Positions 23,647 through 35,323 of a DNA stretch of 64,000 bases are shown here, in pieces. Numbering within the stretch: position 1 is the stretch's first letter; each line of letters opens with the position of its first letter. The notes beneath the pieces are model-generated. The model had not been told where the DNA came from and made no database searches. It saw only the letters and a list, made by a program, of their open reading frames with translations. The translations under genes were made by a program, and so were the position numbers. The stretch covers positions 10,324,479 to 10,388,478 of the forward strand of contig OZ017800.1 in the NCBI GenBank assembly GCA_963969395.1. Reading direction: 5' to 3'. This stretch comes from Pseudoscleropodium purum. Taxonomy: Eukaryota > Streptophyta > Bryopsida > Hypnales > Brachytheciaceae.

Positions 23647-26600
23647 ATGGAAATGATGTACGCTTCCACGAGCTACTGCACCCCAGTTTCCATGGGCCAG
23701 TCCCATTCTGAGGGGAGCTTCAGTAGTAGCAACAACAACAACAACAACAACAACTCCTCCTCCATGAGGTCCAGTTTCCTCAAGGGCTCCAACACCAAGC
23801 TCTCGTCCTCAGGCTCCTTGAGCACCACCTTCGCTCTCAACAAGGCCCCAGTTGGCGGCCCTCAACTCACTCGCCGGTACTCCAGTGCCCTCGAGGTCTC
23901 CGCTGTCTTGGCTGAACGCCCCATGGAGACGCTGGTAACGAACGACACGTGTCCCAGTTTTTACTGATCTGTGCTGTCAGTAATGACCAACGTAGGCCAC
24001 TGTTTTTCTTACAATTACTGCCAGTTTTCGTACACAATGCGGGGTTCTCACTGCATTTGGCTTAACTTAGTTTGCCTTGCTGGAACTCAGATCCGGTGTC
24101 AAGGTATAGAGTTTTTCTCAACCCTGAGAGTCTCTAGGGAATTGCATCTGTGTTTTCCTTACACACACACATAAAAAAATAGACCATATTTGTGTATAAT
24201 TGAAATATACTTTAACATATTAAACACTGAGTATGATATAGTAGCAGAGTATGCAAATAAGCAAAAATATGATGCCCTTTTGGACATTTCAGGGTTAAGT
24301 TAATTTGGACGATTGTAACACGGATCCTTTTGATTTATTGTTTTCTGCAGCATGATCAAGCCCCACGAGAGAGGGAGATCAAGGCTCCCAGGGCGCCAGT
24401 GAACATGACGAAAGTGTTTTCCATTATTTTGGGAGGTGGAGCTGGCACTCGACTTAATCCTCTTACTCTCTGCCGAGCAAAGCCAGCGGTATTTTAATCT
24501 TCTTACAAATCTCTTTCTCTTTGTGGGTATCATAGCATATTACAGTCCTACACTATGAGCACAGATCTAGAGAGTACTTGATCTATAAAATCAAGTGTAT
24601 GGAAAACATCAAAGTTGTACACTCATTCAAGAGAACAATCAATTACAATCAATTCTTTTGCATGCAGTAGAACTGTACAATCTCCCTGGTGGGTGATGTG
24701 GCTATCATCTGTTCCATAGATTTTAAATGAGTTGTTGGCTGGTACTCATGTTCAGATGCACTTAAAAACGTACTTTAATTTGACCTTAACTTAATATGAA
24801 CCTTAATCTAAACCTTAAATCTAAACCTTAAATTTGATGTAATGCAATTTTGGTGCTGAAAATGGTGTGTTTGTGTGTGTGTTTTTGTGAGAGCAGGTTC
24901 CCCTGGGCGGTGCGTACCGACTGATCGATGTTCCCATGAGCAACTGCATTAACAGTGGGATTAACAAAATTTTCGTGTTGACTCAATTCAACTCCACTTC
25001 CCTGAACCGGCACTTGGCGCGGACGTACAACTTCGGCAACGGCTGCAACTTCGGCGATGGCTATGTGGAGGTTTTGGCTGCGGCGCAGCGACCGGGCCTG
25101 GGTGGGCAGGAGTGGTTCCAAGGCACGGCGGATGCGGTGCGCCAGTACCTGTGGTTACTGGAGGATGCCAAGAACAAAGATGTGGAGGATGTGATTATCT
25201 TGTCCGGCGATCACCTTTACCGCATGGATTATGAAGATTTTGTGCAGGTAGAGAAGATAGAGAATCACAACCAACTCTCACTCTAAATTTATAGCTTCAA
25301 TCTGTTGAAATTTTGTCTTGGTTTCACAGTCTGTTTTGTTTGTTTTGATTACGTTGATGAATGGGTCTTGTGCTCATTCAAGAACTGTTATAAGTGCTTT
25401 GAATTGATATCTAGTCGTGTGAATTAAAGCATTCTGTTGATGTATTAAATCAGAGTCAGTGTGGTTTTGTTTGTTGATGTGGGGGTACGTCTTCCATCAT
25501 TCTTGCAGATCTTTACCAACAAACAAAACGTATACGATCTCATGTTATCAGAGTTTTTTTTTCATAGCATTGATGAGTGGATCTTCAGTTTCTTATTTTG
25601 TTTTGTTTTATTTGATTCTTGTGGACTGCAGAAGCACAAGGACTCTGGAGCAGATGTTACTGTTTCTTGTGTACCCATGGATGATAGCCGGGCCTCGGAT
25701 TATGGGTTGATGAAGATTGATGGAAAAGGCAAAATCAACGACTTCCATGAGAAGCCCAAAGGAGATGATTTGCAATCCATGGTAAGAGACACTCCATGTT
25801 ACTGTTTCTTAATGAACCCTTCAGTTGGGTCTTGATTGATCATTTGAAAACTGTGAATAAACCCTTGAGAATCCTTTCTGGTTTTTTAAATAGTTTTTTT
25901 GATTTGAGAGGATGTCGATTCCAATCACATCTTTCTAGAGACTAACTAACTAACCTCGTGGGGTGTGTTTCGTTTTATAATTTTTTTGTGCAGCAAGTGG
26001 ATACGACAGTGCTGGGTCTGTCCACCGAGGAGGCGAAGAAGAAGCCCTACATTGCCTCCATGGGCATCTACGTGTTCAAGAAGAGCGTACTGACGAAGCT
26101 CCTGAGGTGGAGGTACCCGCTGGCCAATGACTTCGGCTCCGAAATCATTCCGCAGTCGGCCAAGGAGTTCAATGTGCAAGCCTACCTTTTCAATGACTAC
26201 TGGGAAGACATTGGCACCATCAAGTCCTTTTTTGATGCCAATCTGGCTCTCACATCGCAGGTACTCACTCCCTGTCCAAAATAAAAATAATGAAAAAATG
26301 AAGGAAAAAAATTCGTCCCTTCCGTCACAAGTTCAGTATAGAAATAAGAAAAAGAACGAAAAAACAACCCAACTCTTTGTTGCTTGCTGCTTTGAAAATA
26401 GGACTAGCCCATGAACACAAAACTTGTTTTTCCAGTATTAAATTATTATTATCCTTCCCACGAAGATAGCTTAATCTTGTTGTCTCGTATGCTCTGTTTT
26501 GTTGCTGCATCTACGTTATGATGGTTCAACCCCAGTTTAAATTTCATTTTTTGGGGGAATGTTTCCTTCTTTTTTTCTCTGAATTTCTTAATGTTCCTTT

Positions 26601-27624
26601 CTGGAAGAAGGCTTCTTAAATAACTTGTTGGTTACACTCTGTAGTGCTATACCCTAAAGGAAGTGATGGTAGGCTAAAGCTTATTACATTGGAGATTTAG
26701 TTTTCACCTATTGACATATCGCTAATACTAAGTAAACAACCGAATCCCATAGAGTGCAGTCTTGGAAAATTGGTGTGGATGATTAATTGGTGTGACTGAC
26801 TGACTGACTGATTGTTGTTTGTTGCCAAGAGGCTTCCTGGTGTTGGTTGGTTTTTTAATTTAATTTTAAATTTTAAATTTTTTTTTGATTTCAGCCCCCC
26901 AAGTTCAGTTTCTACGATGCAACCAAACCCACCTACACATCAGCAAAGTACCTTCCCCCCACCAAGATCGAGAGATGCAGAGTGAAGGACTCCATCGTGT
27001 CGCACGGCTGTTTCCTGAGGGACTGTCAAGTGGAGAGCTCCGTGATAGGCAACCGATCTCGGCTGGAAGCGGGTTGTGACGTGAAGCGCGCTATGATCAT
27101 GGGCGCTGATTTCTACGAAACAGACCCGGAAGCGGCGGCTCTCCTGGAAGAAGGCAAAGTGCCTTTGGGCATTGGAGCCAATTCCAAACTCCGAAACTGC
27201 ATTGTTGACAAGAATGCTCGCATTGGAAACAACGTTGTCATTTCCAACACGGATGTAAGCAACATTTTTAACATGCTCCCCACCTTTTAATTTCCTTCCA
27301 GATAGCCAGCCAACCCACTTTGGAAATGAGTTTGAAAGAATGTTAAATCACTGGATGCTTGAAAAGAGCGAGTATTAGAATCATCGGCAAAAAGTGGATT
27401 AGTGTACAATCGTTTACAATTTAGTCCTTGAAACTGATTTAAGAATTTGTTTCCACTTGCGTGAAGCTTTGGTTTCCATTGAAAATGAGAATCTTACTCT
27501 CGGTTAATAATGTTGTGTGCAGAATGTGTTTGAAGCAGCACGACCGAATGAAGGCTTTTACATTCGTTCGGGAATAACAGTAATATGCAAGAATGCTGTC
27601 ATCAAGCATGGCACTGTGATCTAA
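23647..27624 (+). CDS. ADP-glucose pyrophosphorylase large subunit, plastidial
   Basis: Makes ADP-glucose from glucose-1-phosphate and ATP, the committed step of starch synthesis, as the partner of a small subunit in the plastid heterotetramer. Exons: 23647-23934, 24351-24488, 24897-25247, 25632-25781, 25994-26260, 26895-27254, 27523-27624; all junctions are GT-AG and phase 0, giving 551 aa. Residues 1 to about 95 are Ser-rich with a poly-Asn tract, a plausible transit peptide. The nucleotidyltransferase domain has GGGAGTRL (124-131), [20 protein letters not shown] (catalytic Asp247) and FHEKPKG (Lys300). A beta-helix domain follows, ending [11 protein letters not shown]. Motifs such as [19 protein letters not shown] and PPTKIERC place it with large rather than small subunits. 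Arg130 and Lys140, which are lost in the potato tuber large subunit, are both present, so it may be catalytic. Length fits the family with its long leader. Confidence 0.97.
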
Positions 27625-28050
27625 ACGTAACCCTTCCAACCATAAGAAATCAGCGACAATTTTAGTTTCGACTATCAAGTTTGTTGACCTCATGCAAGGG
27701 TGAATGAAACTCAATGGAATTTTGAGTTAGTTGAGGGGAGTTTTTGAGCTCGCCAGGTGGTTTTTTTTAGAACTTGGTGGAAAGAGATTAATTGCTGCAA
27801 TTTTTTGTGGCTTATCTGAGCACCGCAATTGTTTATTGTATAGAGAATGTGTGTAGCAAATGTAGAGAGGAATATGCTGCAGGGAGAAGCTCCCTAGTCT
27901 AGTGGAAGGTATGACTTCAATTTTGGAGTGTATAGCGTGAGCGAAAGTTCTGTTCTGCTTGTATTATATCTGAGGGTTTTGGCTGCCTCGCTTGAGGTGG
28001 CATGCTCTACTCCAACTTGAGTTTTGTGTAGTGCGGTACTTCAATGTGCA
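27625..28050 (+). other. Probable 3'-UTR of the AGPase gene
   Basis: Non-repetitive, moderately GC sequence follows the stop codon. T-rich and TGTA-type elements (for example TTGTATTATAT near 27960) are plausible near-upstream polyadenylation signals. The exact cleavage site cannot be seen. Confidence 0.45.
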
Positions 28051-29296
28051 GATTTTTTTTCTTTACTCTTAATGGACGTGGTTGAAAGACTTAGTAACAT
28101 CTGGTGTAATGATGTGATGCATGATTTGGTTGAGTGTCTATGAATGGAAATAAGGTTTGTTACAACTTCCCACTCTACAAATGCATAAGTAATTCATATT
28201 CTTATACAAATAAAATTTCAATCTCAACAGATTGAACTCGTGTATCCAGAAATCTCTACTAAGAAGGTAAGTGTGCCTAAAATTGTCCTTAGCATTGTAT
28301 TGCGAACAAGTCCCAACAATAATGGAATTTAATAATAATCAATATGCTCAGCTGTTTATTTGGATGATGTTATGGTGTAATTACCCTGCAAAATTAGAAG
28401 TAACTTAGGCCGGTGATGCTCTTCTCAAGTGCCTCTTCCACACACCAGTCAATACAGTCAAATAAACCGAATTTCTGGATGAGAACAGTGAGATATTACT
28501 GAGTAAATAAACCCATTCAAGACGCTGGAAATTTGCCAGAGGTTGCAATTCTTGGAGATTTGACAATCACGGTATCCTTAAGAGATCAGTCAGAGCAATT
28601 ATATAATATAGATGCCTACGCATGATGCACAGGGAGGCCGCTGTGTGATCATTGTGAAGACCTCAGCAACGACAAATTATCTTGATGATGATATCTAAAA
28701 GCTCATTGAAACAATCTAGTTTAACTGAGCATCTTGATACAAACAATAATCAAGGGATGCTAAGAAAGACTTTGTTAGATTCTAACAAATCTTCTCGGAA
28801 AACTTAATCCAAGTACCAATCTAGCCAAAACTTGCACAAAGAAACCGGCAAGATTAGAGAAAGGACGACCAAACTCCACTAAGAGGTTCAATAAGAGAGG
28901 CCATTGAAACCAACACACTTCATAGAATAACATACCTTCGGTCTCATAGAGACACTCTGCAGTTATAAACCTTCAACAGAAAAAGCTGAAACAGAAGTCT
29001 ACGCTTAGAATTTCCAGACCAGCATTGCGGTCTGAGCCTAAACATCACACAACCCGTTTGATTCCGAACTGCTAATAATCGCACCATCGTGCACAGTAAA
29101 CGGGAAATACGGTAAATCTGGTGAATATTGACACCCACTCTAGATCACTGATTAAGCCCAATCACTACGTTATACTTTTTACAGAAACTAGAGAATCCTA
29201 GTAACCTCTATATTTTAAACCTCTAGTGCAATCCTACTGCTATACACGAGCTATCGACCCTGTGAGGAGGGCTGCTGTATTAATATAAAATGGTTG
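28051..29296. other. Intergenic region between convergent genes
   Basis: No coding region is supportable. The right part (about 28400-29296) is less AT-rich than the repeat blocks and could be the 3'-UTR of the minus-strand gene that ends at 29297. I see no repeats or RNA genes here. Confidence 0.4.
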
Positions 29297-29539
29297 CTAC
29301 CGCCGAACAGGAGTGATTTTGTAAGTCTTGGATACCTCATCCATGGACATGTGCATGCTGGCCATTTTGATTTTGTGAGTGACACGGGGAGACGACTTCC
29401 TCATGGGATTGTCCCCCATCACCTTCACCTTGAGGGCCTCCCTCACTTGCACAAACCAGCCGGCCCCAGCCTCCAAGTATGGCATAAACCCTGACAAGAA
29501 TCTCAGGGATGTCAGATGGTGCCACAAGGTTGACGCCAT
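29297..29539 (-). CDS. Unrecognised small protein, 80 aa
   Basis: I do not recognise this gene. The frame runs from an ATG in strong context (GCCATGGCG, 29539) to a TAG at 29297. The protein starts MASTLWHHLT, contains MPYLEAGAGWFVQVREAL and ends basic (YKITPVRR). The frame stays open upstream to about 29800 without another ATG, so a longer product starting in an upstream exon is possible; a CCCAG acceptor sits near 29774. A CT-rich leader exon ends with a good donor, CACAG|GTAAGTTAAC, at 30371-30370. That supports a spliced minus-strand transcript. An antisense frame (29379-29759) is also open, so protein-level support is weak. Confidence 0.4.
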   Translation of the reverse strand: MASTLWHHLTSLRFLSGFMPYLEAGAGWFVQVREALKVKVMGDNPMRKSSPRVTHKIKMASMHMSMDEVSKTYKITPVRR

Positions 29540-29789
29540 GGCGGAGCTCCAGTTCCAGTCTCGCACTTCGCCTGCACAATCCGGGGTCGCCACAACAATG
29601 AATGCGTATTCTTGGCATGACGGGATCAGCACGCAACTACTGCTTTTAACACTTTTCTCAACTAACACCCGTACTATCAAACCATTGCTTAGTCTCTCTC
29701 CTTGGACAACAAAAACCACTGTGCACGCCCTCTCTGCAGCGAACAACTTGGCTGCGTAAACCCCCAAAATGGACTCTGGGATGCAACAT

Positions 29790-29837
29790 TCATGTAACAA
29801 ACACAGTAGGAGGGTGATCCTCGTAGTAATTCTTCAT
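29790..29837 (-). other. Possible upstream ORF, 15 codons
   Basis: In the leader of the unrecognised gene, an ATG at 29837 after AAACCCTAAA opens a 15-residue frame (MKNYYEDHPPTVFVT) that ends at a TGA, 250 bases before the strong ATG at 29539. It matters only if this stretch is exonic. Confidence 0.3.
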
Positions 29838-30370
29838 TTTAGGGTTTCCTAAACACTCGGACCAAATCACCAAAAATCGCAAAACCCTCAACAACCACCC
29901 TTGCAATTCGCGATTCTCATGTGCAATTCCAACTAAACCAGTTTCCATAACCTGAAACCATCAAACCCCACCCCCCACCCCTCACAAAAAATAAAGCTAC
30001 TGACACCAATTCCCTACACCCAGGATTCAATCCAGTACAATACCGAAAAATTAGTCCCTACTCTTCCGCCTCACACCCAATTCCATCCCTAAGACATAAA
30101 ATTCAAGCTCCAATTCAGGTTCCTCGGAAAAGGAAAAAAAAGTCCTCAAACATTCATACTCCACAACAATTCCAAAAAAACATAACAGAACAAATGGGTT
30201 ACCAATCTAAAATCGGTAAGATCCAGAAAACCTCACCAAAAGAAATCGGCTACAACCAAGTGAACCAACCCACAGAAAACACTGACAGATTGCAATTGGG
30301 CAACAAATTGGGTGACCAATTGTCGTGACAAGCTGGGTGCGAAGTGGAGTGAAATTGGGTGTTAACTTAC

Positions 30371-30620
30371 CTGTGGTGAGCGCCAAGAGTTGATGGCGAT
30401 GCTGTTGATGAGATCGGAATTGCAAAGTTGAGCAGATGGCGTGCAGCACTGGATCTAGAGGAAGAGGTGCAATGGAATCTTGTTGCTGCGGAGGAAAGGA
30501 AAGGAAAGGGAAGGGACGAGGAGGGAGGGGCAGGGCAGGGCAGGGCAGGGCAAAAGGACACTGGGGTTCAGAGACTGGGTCCCGTTGGCGGGGTTCAACT
30601 GGCACTCGTGCTTTGGTTCA
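30371..30620 (-). other. Leader exon and promoter-proximal region of the small-protein gene
   Basis: On the minus strand this is a CT-rich leader with CCCTGC repeats (plus-strand AGGGC repeats at 30526-30550). It ends in the donor CACAG|GTAAGT at 30371/30370. It has no convincing coding frame; the several overlapping frames here are caused by the simple sequence. Confidence 0.5.
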
Positions 30621-33258
30621 ATCTGGGTTTGGGGTCTTGGGGATAAGGGAACCTGCACCTTAAGCTTATTTGCGTCAGAGAGAGGAAGTAATTGAGCATT
30701 GTCCCTATTATTATATTGCACGAATTTTGCATTGGATTTTAATCCTGGAACATTGGGTTAGTCACGCTGGAAATCATTCTTTTTTTAAGTATTGTGTGAA
30801 TCATTTGCTGAAAAAAACCAAGAGCATTCATTGGACATCAATTTGTTGTGCAAGACCTCTTCTTTCCACACAAAATTTTTAGGATGAACATCTCCAATTC
30901 TATCAAAATTAGAAGGATTCTTTGTCATCCATCGGACACTTTTAGGTGGGTGCACCATTGAATTCCAAACTTGAAAGGATGAAATCTATTACTAAGGTAC
31001 TTTGGGCCTAAATGACCCCAAATTTTGGAACCAATAGGTACATTCTTCATTTCTATAGTGATTTGGAAAGTCATTCATTGACCATTTTTTGGTTGGTGTA
31101 GTTTTATAGGATTAATGGAAGAGTATTCTAAATTCTTTCCTTATGCTTTTTTGGGATATCATAGGTTGTCATGAATAAAAATAATATATTTTAGGCAAGA
31201 ACTTGTAGGGATTTAGTGATCTTAGAAAGGAGTCACAATTATATGTAGTTCTCTTAAAGATAACTATCCCTAATTTTTTGATTCCTTTCTAAAATTGACC
31301 TTACATATTCTTGCCCCAAATACACCTATTTTCAACACTTTGAAAATTCAAAGTTTATACACATGATGTCTAAAAAAGTATAAGAATAGAATTTAAAATA
31401 TTTTTGTATCTTCCAACAAGATCCAATTAAAATTTAGCTAATTTAGTAATGAGAAACATGCTCTTTTGCTTATTTGGTCAATTTTAGGTGCAATTATCAT
31501 TTTAAATGAAGCTACCTTATGAATTAGAGTTGTACTAATTATGGTATAAAAAAAAAATTTCAAAAATGATTTTGAAGCAGTGTGTGCAATTGACAACTCA
31601 AAAATCATATATTATTTATGTGTTCCAATGTCCTATAAAATTTTTAGAGTTTAGGGTCTTTTAATCTCTCATAGTGCTTTGTAAAGTTTTATATAAAGAA
31701 AATCTAGTTACAATTGCAATATGATTAATTAGGATTGAAGCATGAGAAAAAATTGACATGGACAAACTTGTCCAAGTCACTTGAAAGACATGAAGATGTA
31801 CAATAATGTTATGGATATAATTTTTGTTGAAGAACAACAAGATTTGGCTTTAAAATATCACATCATATTGAATTTATTGAATGTATATGGTGCTACTTCT
31901 TTTCATGATCATTTTTGGTGACACCATTGACCATGAGTCTTTTCTTTATCTTCATCATCCTTCAAAATTTAACCTAAACCTATTTTTTTCAACCACATTT
32001 CTTTTATACTATCCATAAATTTCTTTCTCATTACCATGTACATATGCAAGTTGATGCTTTTATACAACAATTATGAATTTTGAGAGTTTAGTATATCCAA
32101 ATCTTAATATGACTGACTATTTTCAAATTATAGGTACTCCATAAATGCAATTACAAATTGACAATTTTGAAAATTTGAGACTTTGTTGTTAATTATTGGC
32201 TTTATGAAATACTAATTTATTTGGATTCTATATTTAAGTATTGGTTTCTATTGGTATCCAAGTCTTTATAATTTTAAAAATGAGGACACCTACCAATTAG
32301 AGTCCTTTTATAGCGTGCTAGACTAATCCAAAAGTATAAATGCACTAAAAAAACATACTTATTTTATAATCCAATGCCAAAATTTCACACATATATTTGA
32401 ATAAAAGAAAGTGACTAGTTTTCAACTCAAAATTTCAAAAATGATTTTTTTATCATTTCAAATATAATTTAAAAGTGTAATGTTTTCAATCAATGTTTTG
32501 ATACTTTAAATCTATATTTAGGTTTTTAAATTATTGGATCTAGAAGTCATTCTTAAATTATTGGATTTAGAATTTCAACTTCCTGCTAATATTTGTTCTA
32601 AAATAGTTTTGAAATGTTTTTTTTTTAAATCCCTAGATCTTTACAACATTGATATTTTCAATTAAAAAAAATTGTAGCTTACTTACACATAAAATTTTCT
32701 ATAAGTCAATTTATATATTTTTCATTTCATAAGATTTTATTACAAATTTGATTAATTAAATTAAAAGTGCTTTATATGTTCATTATTCTTCATTTGTGCA
32801 CTAAAAATGCAAGCCATTAGAGTAGCCAAAGCTTGAAGACATGCATACAAACCTTAGCCACATCTTAATTTCAATTTTACTATTAATTTTGCAATGGATA
32901 TGTTGATACTATGATTTCCAACTATTCAACTAAAAGATTAACTTGTTTGAATCTTCAACTTTTGATAATTACAATCTTCTAGCTCTCATATTCTTTCAAA
33001 AGAAATCTCTTACCTTGTCTAAAAATGTTTACATGCATATAGATAGATACAATAGATGTTTGATTTCAGAATTGTCTTATTTGTTACATTGCATCTTCAT
33101 TATTATGCCAAAATGAGCCAAAAACATTCACACAATTTATTAGGTCTCATTCTCATTTGATAGTTGTATAAATTGGTCATTTGTGGCCATTGTAGTTGGA
33201 CATCAACAATCTTCTCTATGTATATGCCATGAAGAAAAAGTGTAGTTTGAATTCAAAT
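30621..33258. other. AT-rich region without genes
   Basis: About 2.6 kb of AT-rich DNA with stops in all frames. I see no supportable gene, RNA gene or intact element. Confidence 0.55.
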
Positions 33259-33807
33259 TAAGGTAAACGTGCCTATGACAGGCAAATCACCCATGATAGG
33301 CACCTAGGGAACTCCCCCATTACAGTCTTCCATCAACCCATGAGAAACTTTTTCTTAAAAATAGAATTAAGACTACATTAGGTTGATTTTTAGTTGTCAT
33401 CAAAGCCTTGGAATATGGTTACGGAGTTATTAATAACTGTGATAGAACATTGACACCTTTCTAGTGTAAACTGTTAGTAAAAAGTTATTTTTTAATTTCT
33501 TTATGTCATATCCATGTTAGGAAATCTTGTAACCATGTTAAAGAATGTTATGACTACTTTGGGTGGTAAGATGACCATCATGGAAACACTTTTCTGCTGA
33601 TTTGGGGTAGTCTACAGACTTTTTTGGGCAAACTGGACAGCAAACTTCGAAAATTCACAAAAAATTCATATTTTGTCGAAAAAATAAAATTCTAGTTGCT
33701 TCCTTCATTTCTCACATTTGTCTTTGTACAAAAAAAAATCAGATTTTTTTTGTCAATGGCAATAGGACAGATCAGCCATTCTGCCTGTCATAGGCAGGTT
33801 TACCTTA
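33259..33807. mobile_element. 549-bp MITE with 26-bp TIRs
   Basis: The terminal inverted repeats are TAAGGTAAACGTGCCTATGA at the left (33259-33284) and its near-perfect inverse at the right (33782-33807, one mismatch). The outermost TA on each side may be the target duplication, giving ends AGGTAAAC. The TIR contains a second small palindrome, TGCCTATGACAGGCA. No coding frame is present. A Tc1/mariner-like origin is possible from the TA flanks but is not proven. Confidence 0.75.
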
Positions 33808-33959
33808 CATGTAATTCTCCAAACATAAACAAAATGGATGCAACATGTATTGTACATTGATGTCTTCTCAGTGCATGTAATAATTTACCAAAGTCACACT
33901 ATTTGTGCAATAATTAATTAATGCATACCAATCTCCAAAAGATTAATTTTTTGTAATCC

Positions 33960-35323
33960 CCCCTGTTAGAACAAATCAGTGTAGTCCTTTGCATCCCGTA
34001 CCACAACTGAAACTGGCAAGCCCAGTACAGTACAAGTTTGTCAGAGCCTTGACTATATGAAAGACAAGAGACAGCAATTTAAGAAATCCAACCAAAATAT
34101 TCTAGAAAGCGTTTCTCAATCTAAGAAAATACAAGAGACGTGTACAGAATGCATGATAAATACTTAACTATAGCACAAAAAAGTTAATAAGAAAATTTGA
34201 ATTACTGTAGTTTCTCAGAATCATATCGTCATCAAATTTATCAAAATTATCATTATCAAAATCCACCGCTGGTGTCGTATGACAGCAGTTGAAATACATA
34301 CTGCACATTGCAGATGAGCGTAGATGAGAGCCACCAAGAATAACGTGCCATGGACATATCGCTAAGTGAGATGATAGCTGCTGTTCTCATCTAAAAACAA
34401 TAGCTAGATCCAACTAGAGAGCAATGGTTAATGCTCTAATGATGATGATCACAGCACCAAAACCATCAGAGAGCTGCGGTGGAGGGATACTATTCTCGTA
34501 GACTCGATTAATTCAAGCCATAGGTTGTCTCACATGTCACTGCAAGATGGCATACAATCAATTGACCAAGCCACAGTCCAAGTGTCGGTTTTAAAAGACA
34601 CAAGTGGTACTGCACAAGTGGAGGCATGAGCGCATATAAAGAAACTCATCTCGTGGGAAGATTTGAAACAGAAACCCTATAGCAGACGTGTACCCTTGAA
34701 CGCACACTCCATTAGTCCTGCTGATTCATCCTGGTCCACATCGATGACATCAATAATTAACAGAACGAGGTACAAAGCAGACGGAAACAGTGTACCTCCG
34801 AGAATGCTCCAACAAGATGACGCCGCCATACCGAGGGTTTCTTCAGCTGCATAGGTGGAACACCTTGGTGCTAGTCTTGAACCTTCCATTTTTCTCCGAC
34901 CCAAATCATCAACACTTGAGCCCACTTTAAAAGCCACTAGTGAACCTTATGCTGACAGGAAGGTAAAACCAGATGAACACCTTTAACCCCAAGAACATAA
35001 AAATTAAAGTAGTTCTCCACTGTACACCTTTGATCCTGCAGAAGTGATCTCTACAAAGTACTTCAATTATCTAAGACCGCATGCAAAATTCTTCCTACTA
35101 GTAAGGCTCACGATCTAATTAAAAAAACACTGCCGTTGTCATTGGCCTCCTCATCAGTCATGACCGTGGGACTGCCTAGGAAAAATAAGCTCTGAGTGCA
35201 CAATCAAAACATCACAAGTTCCAAAATCACCTTTTCCTAAACAGTCCACGTAATAACAATCCTGAAGTAGCCAACACCGTCAAGACTTCTCACCTTCCAG
35301 TGTCATCTCCTGCCTCAGACAAT
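33960..35323 (-). other. Probable 3'-UTR or downstream region of the pinin gene
   Basis: This stretch is less AT-rich than the repeat block to its left and follows the pinin stop codon on the minus strand. One minus-strand frame (34677-34937) starts only with GTG and matches nothing known, so I do not call it. No repeats are visible. Confidence 0.35.

Noticed and set aside
30430..30720. Gly/Arg- or Pro-rich frames around the AGGGC repeats
   Set aside because: Simple-sequence frames on both strands; the region fits a CT-rich leader exon ending in a consensus donor.
34677..34937. 86-codon minus-strand frame downstream of pinin
   Set aside because: It begins with GTG rather than ATG and most likely lies in untranslated sequence.
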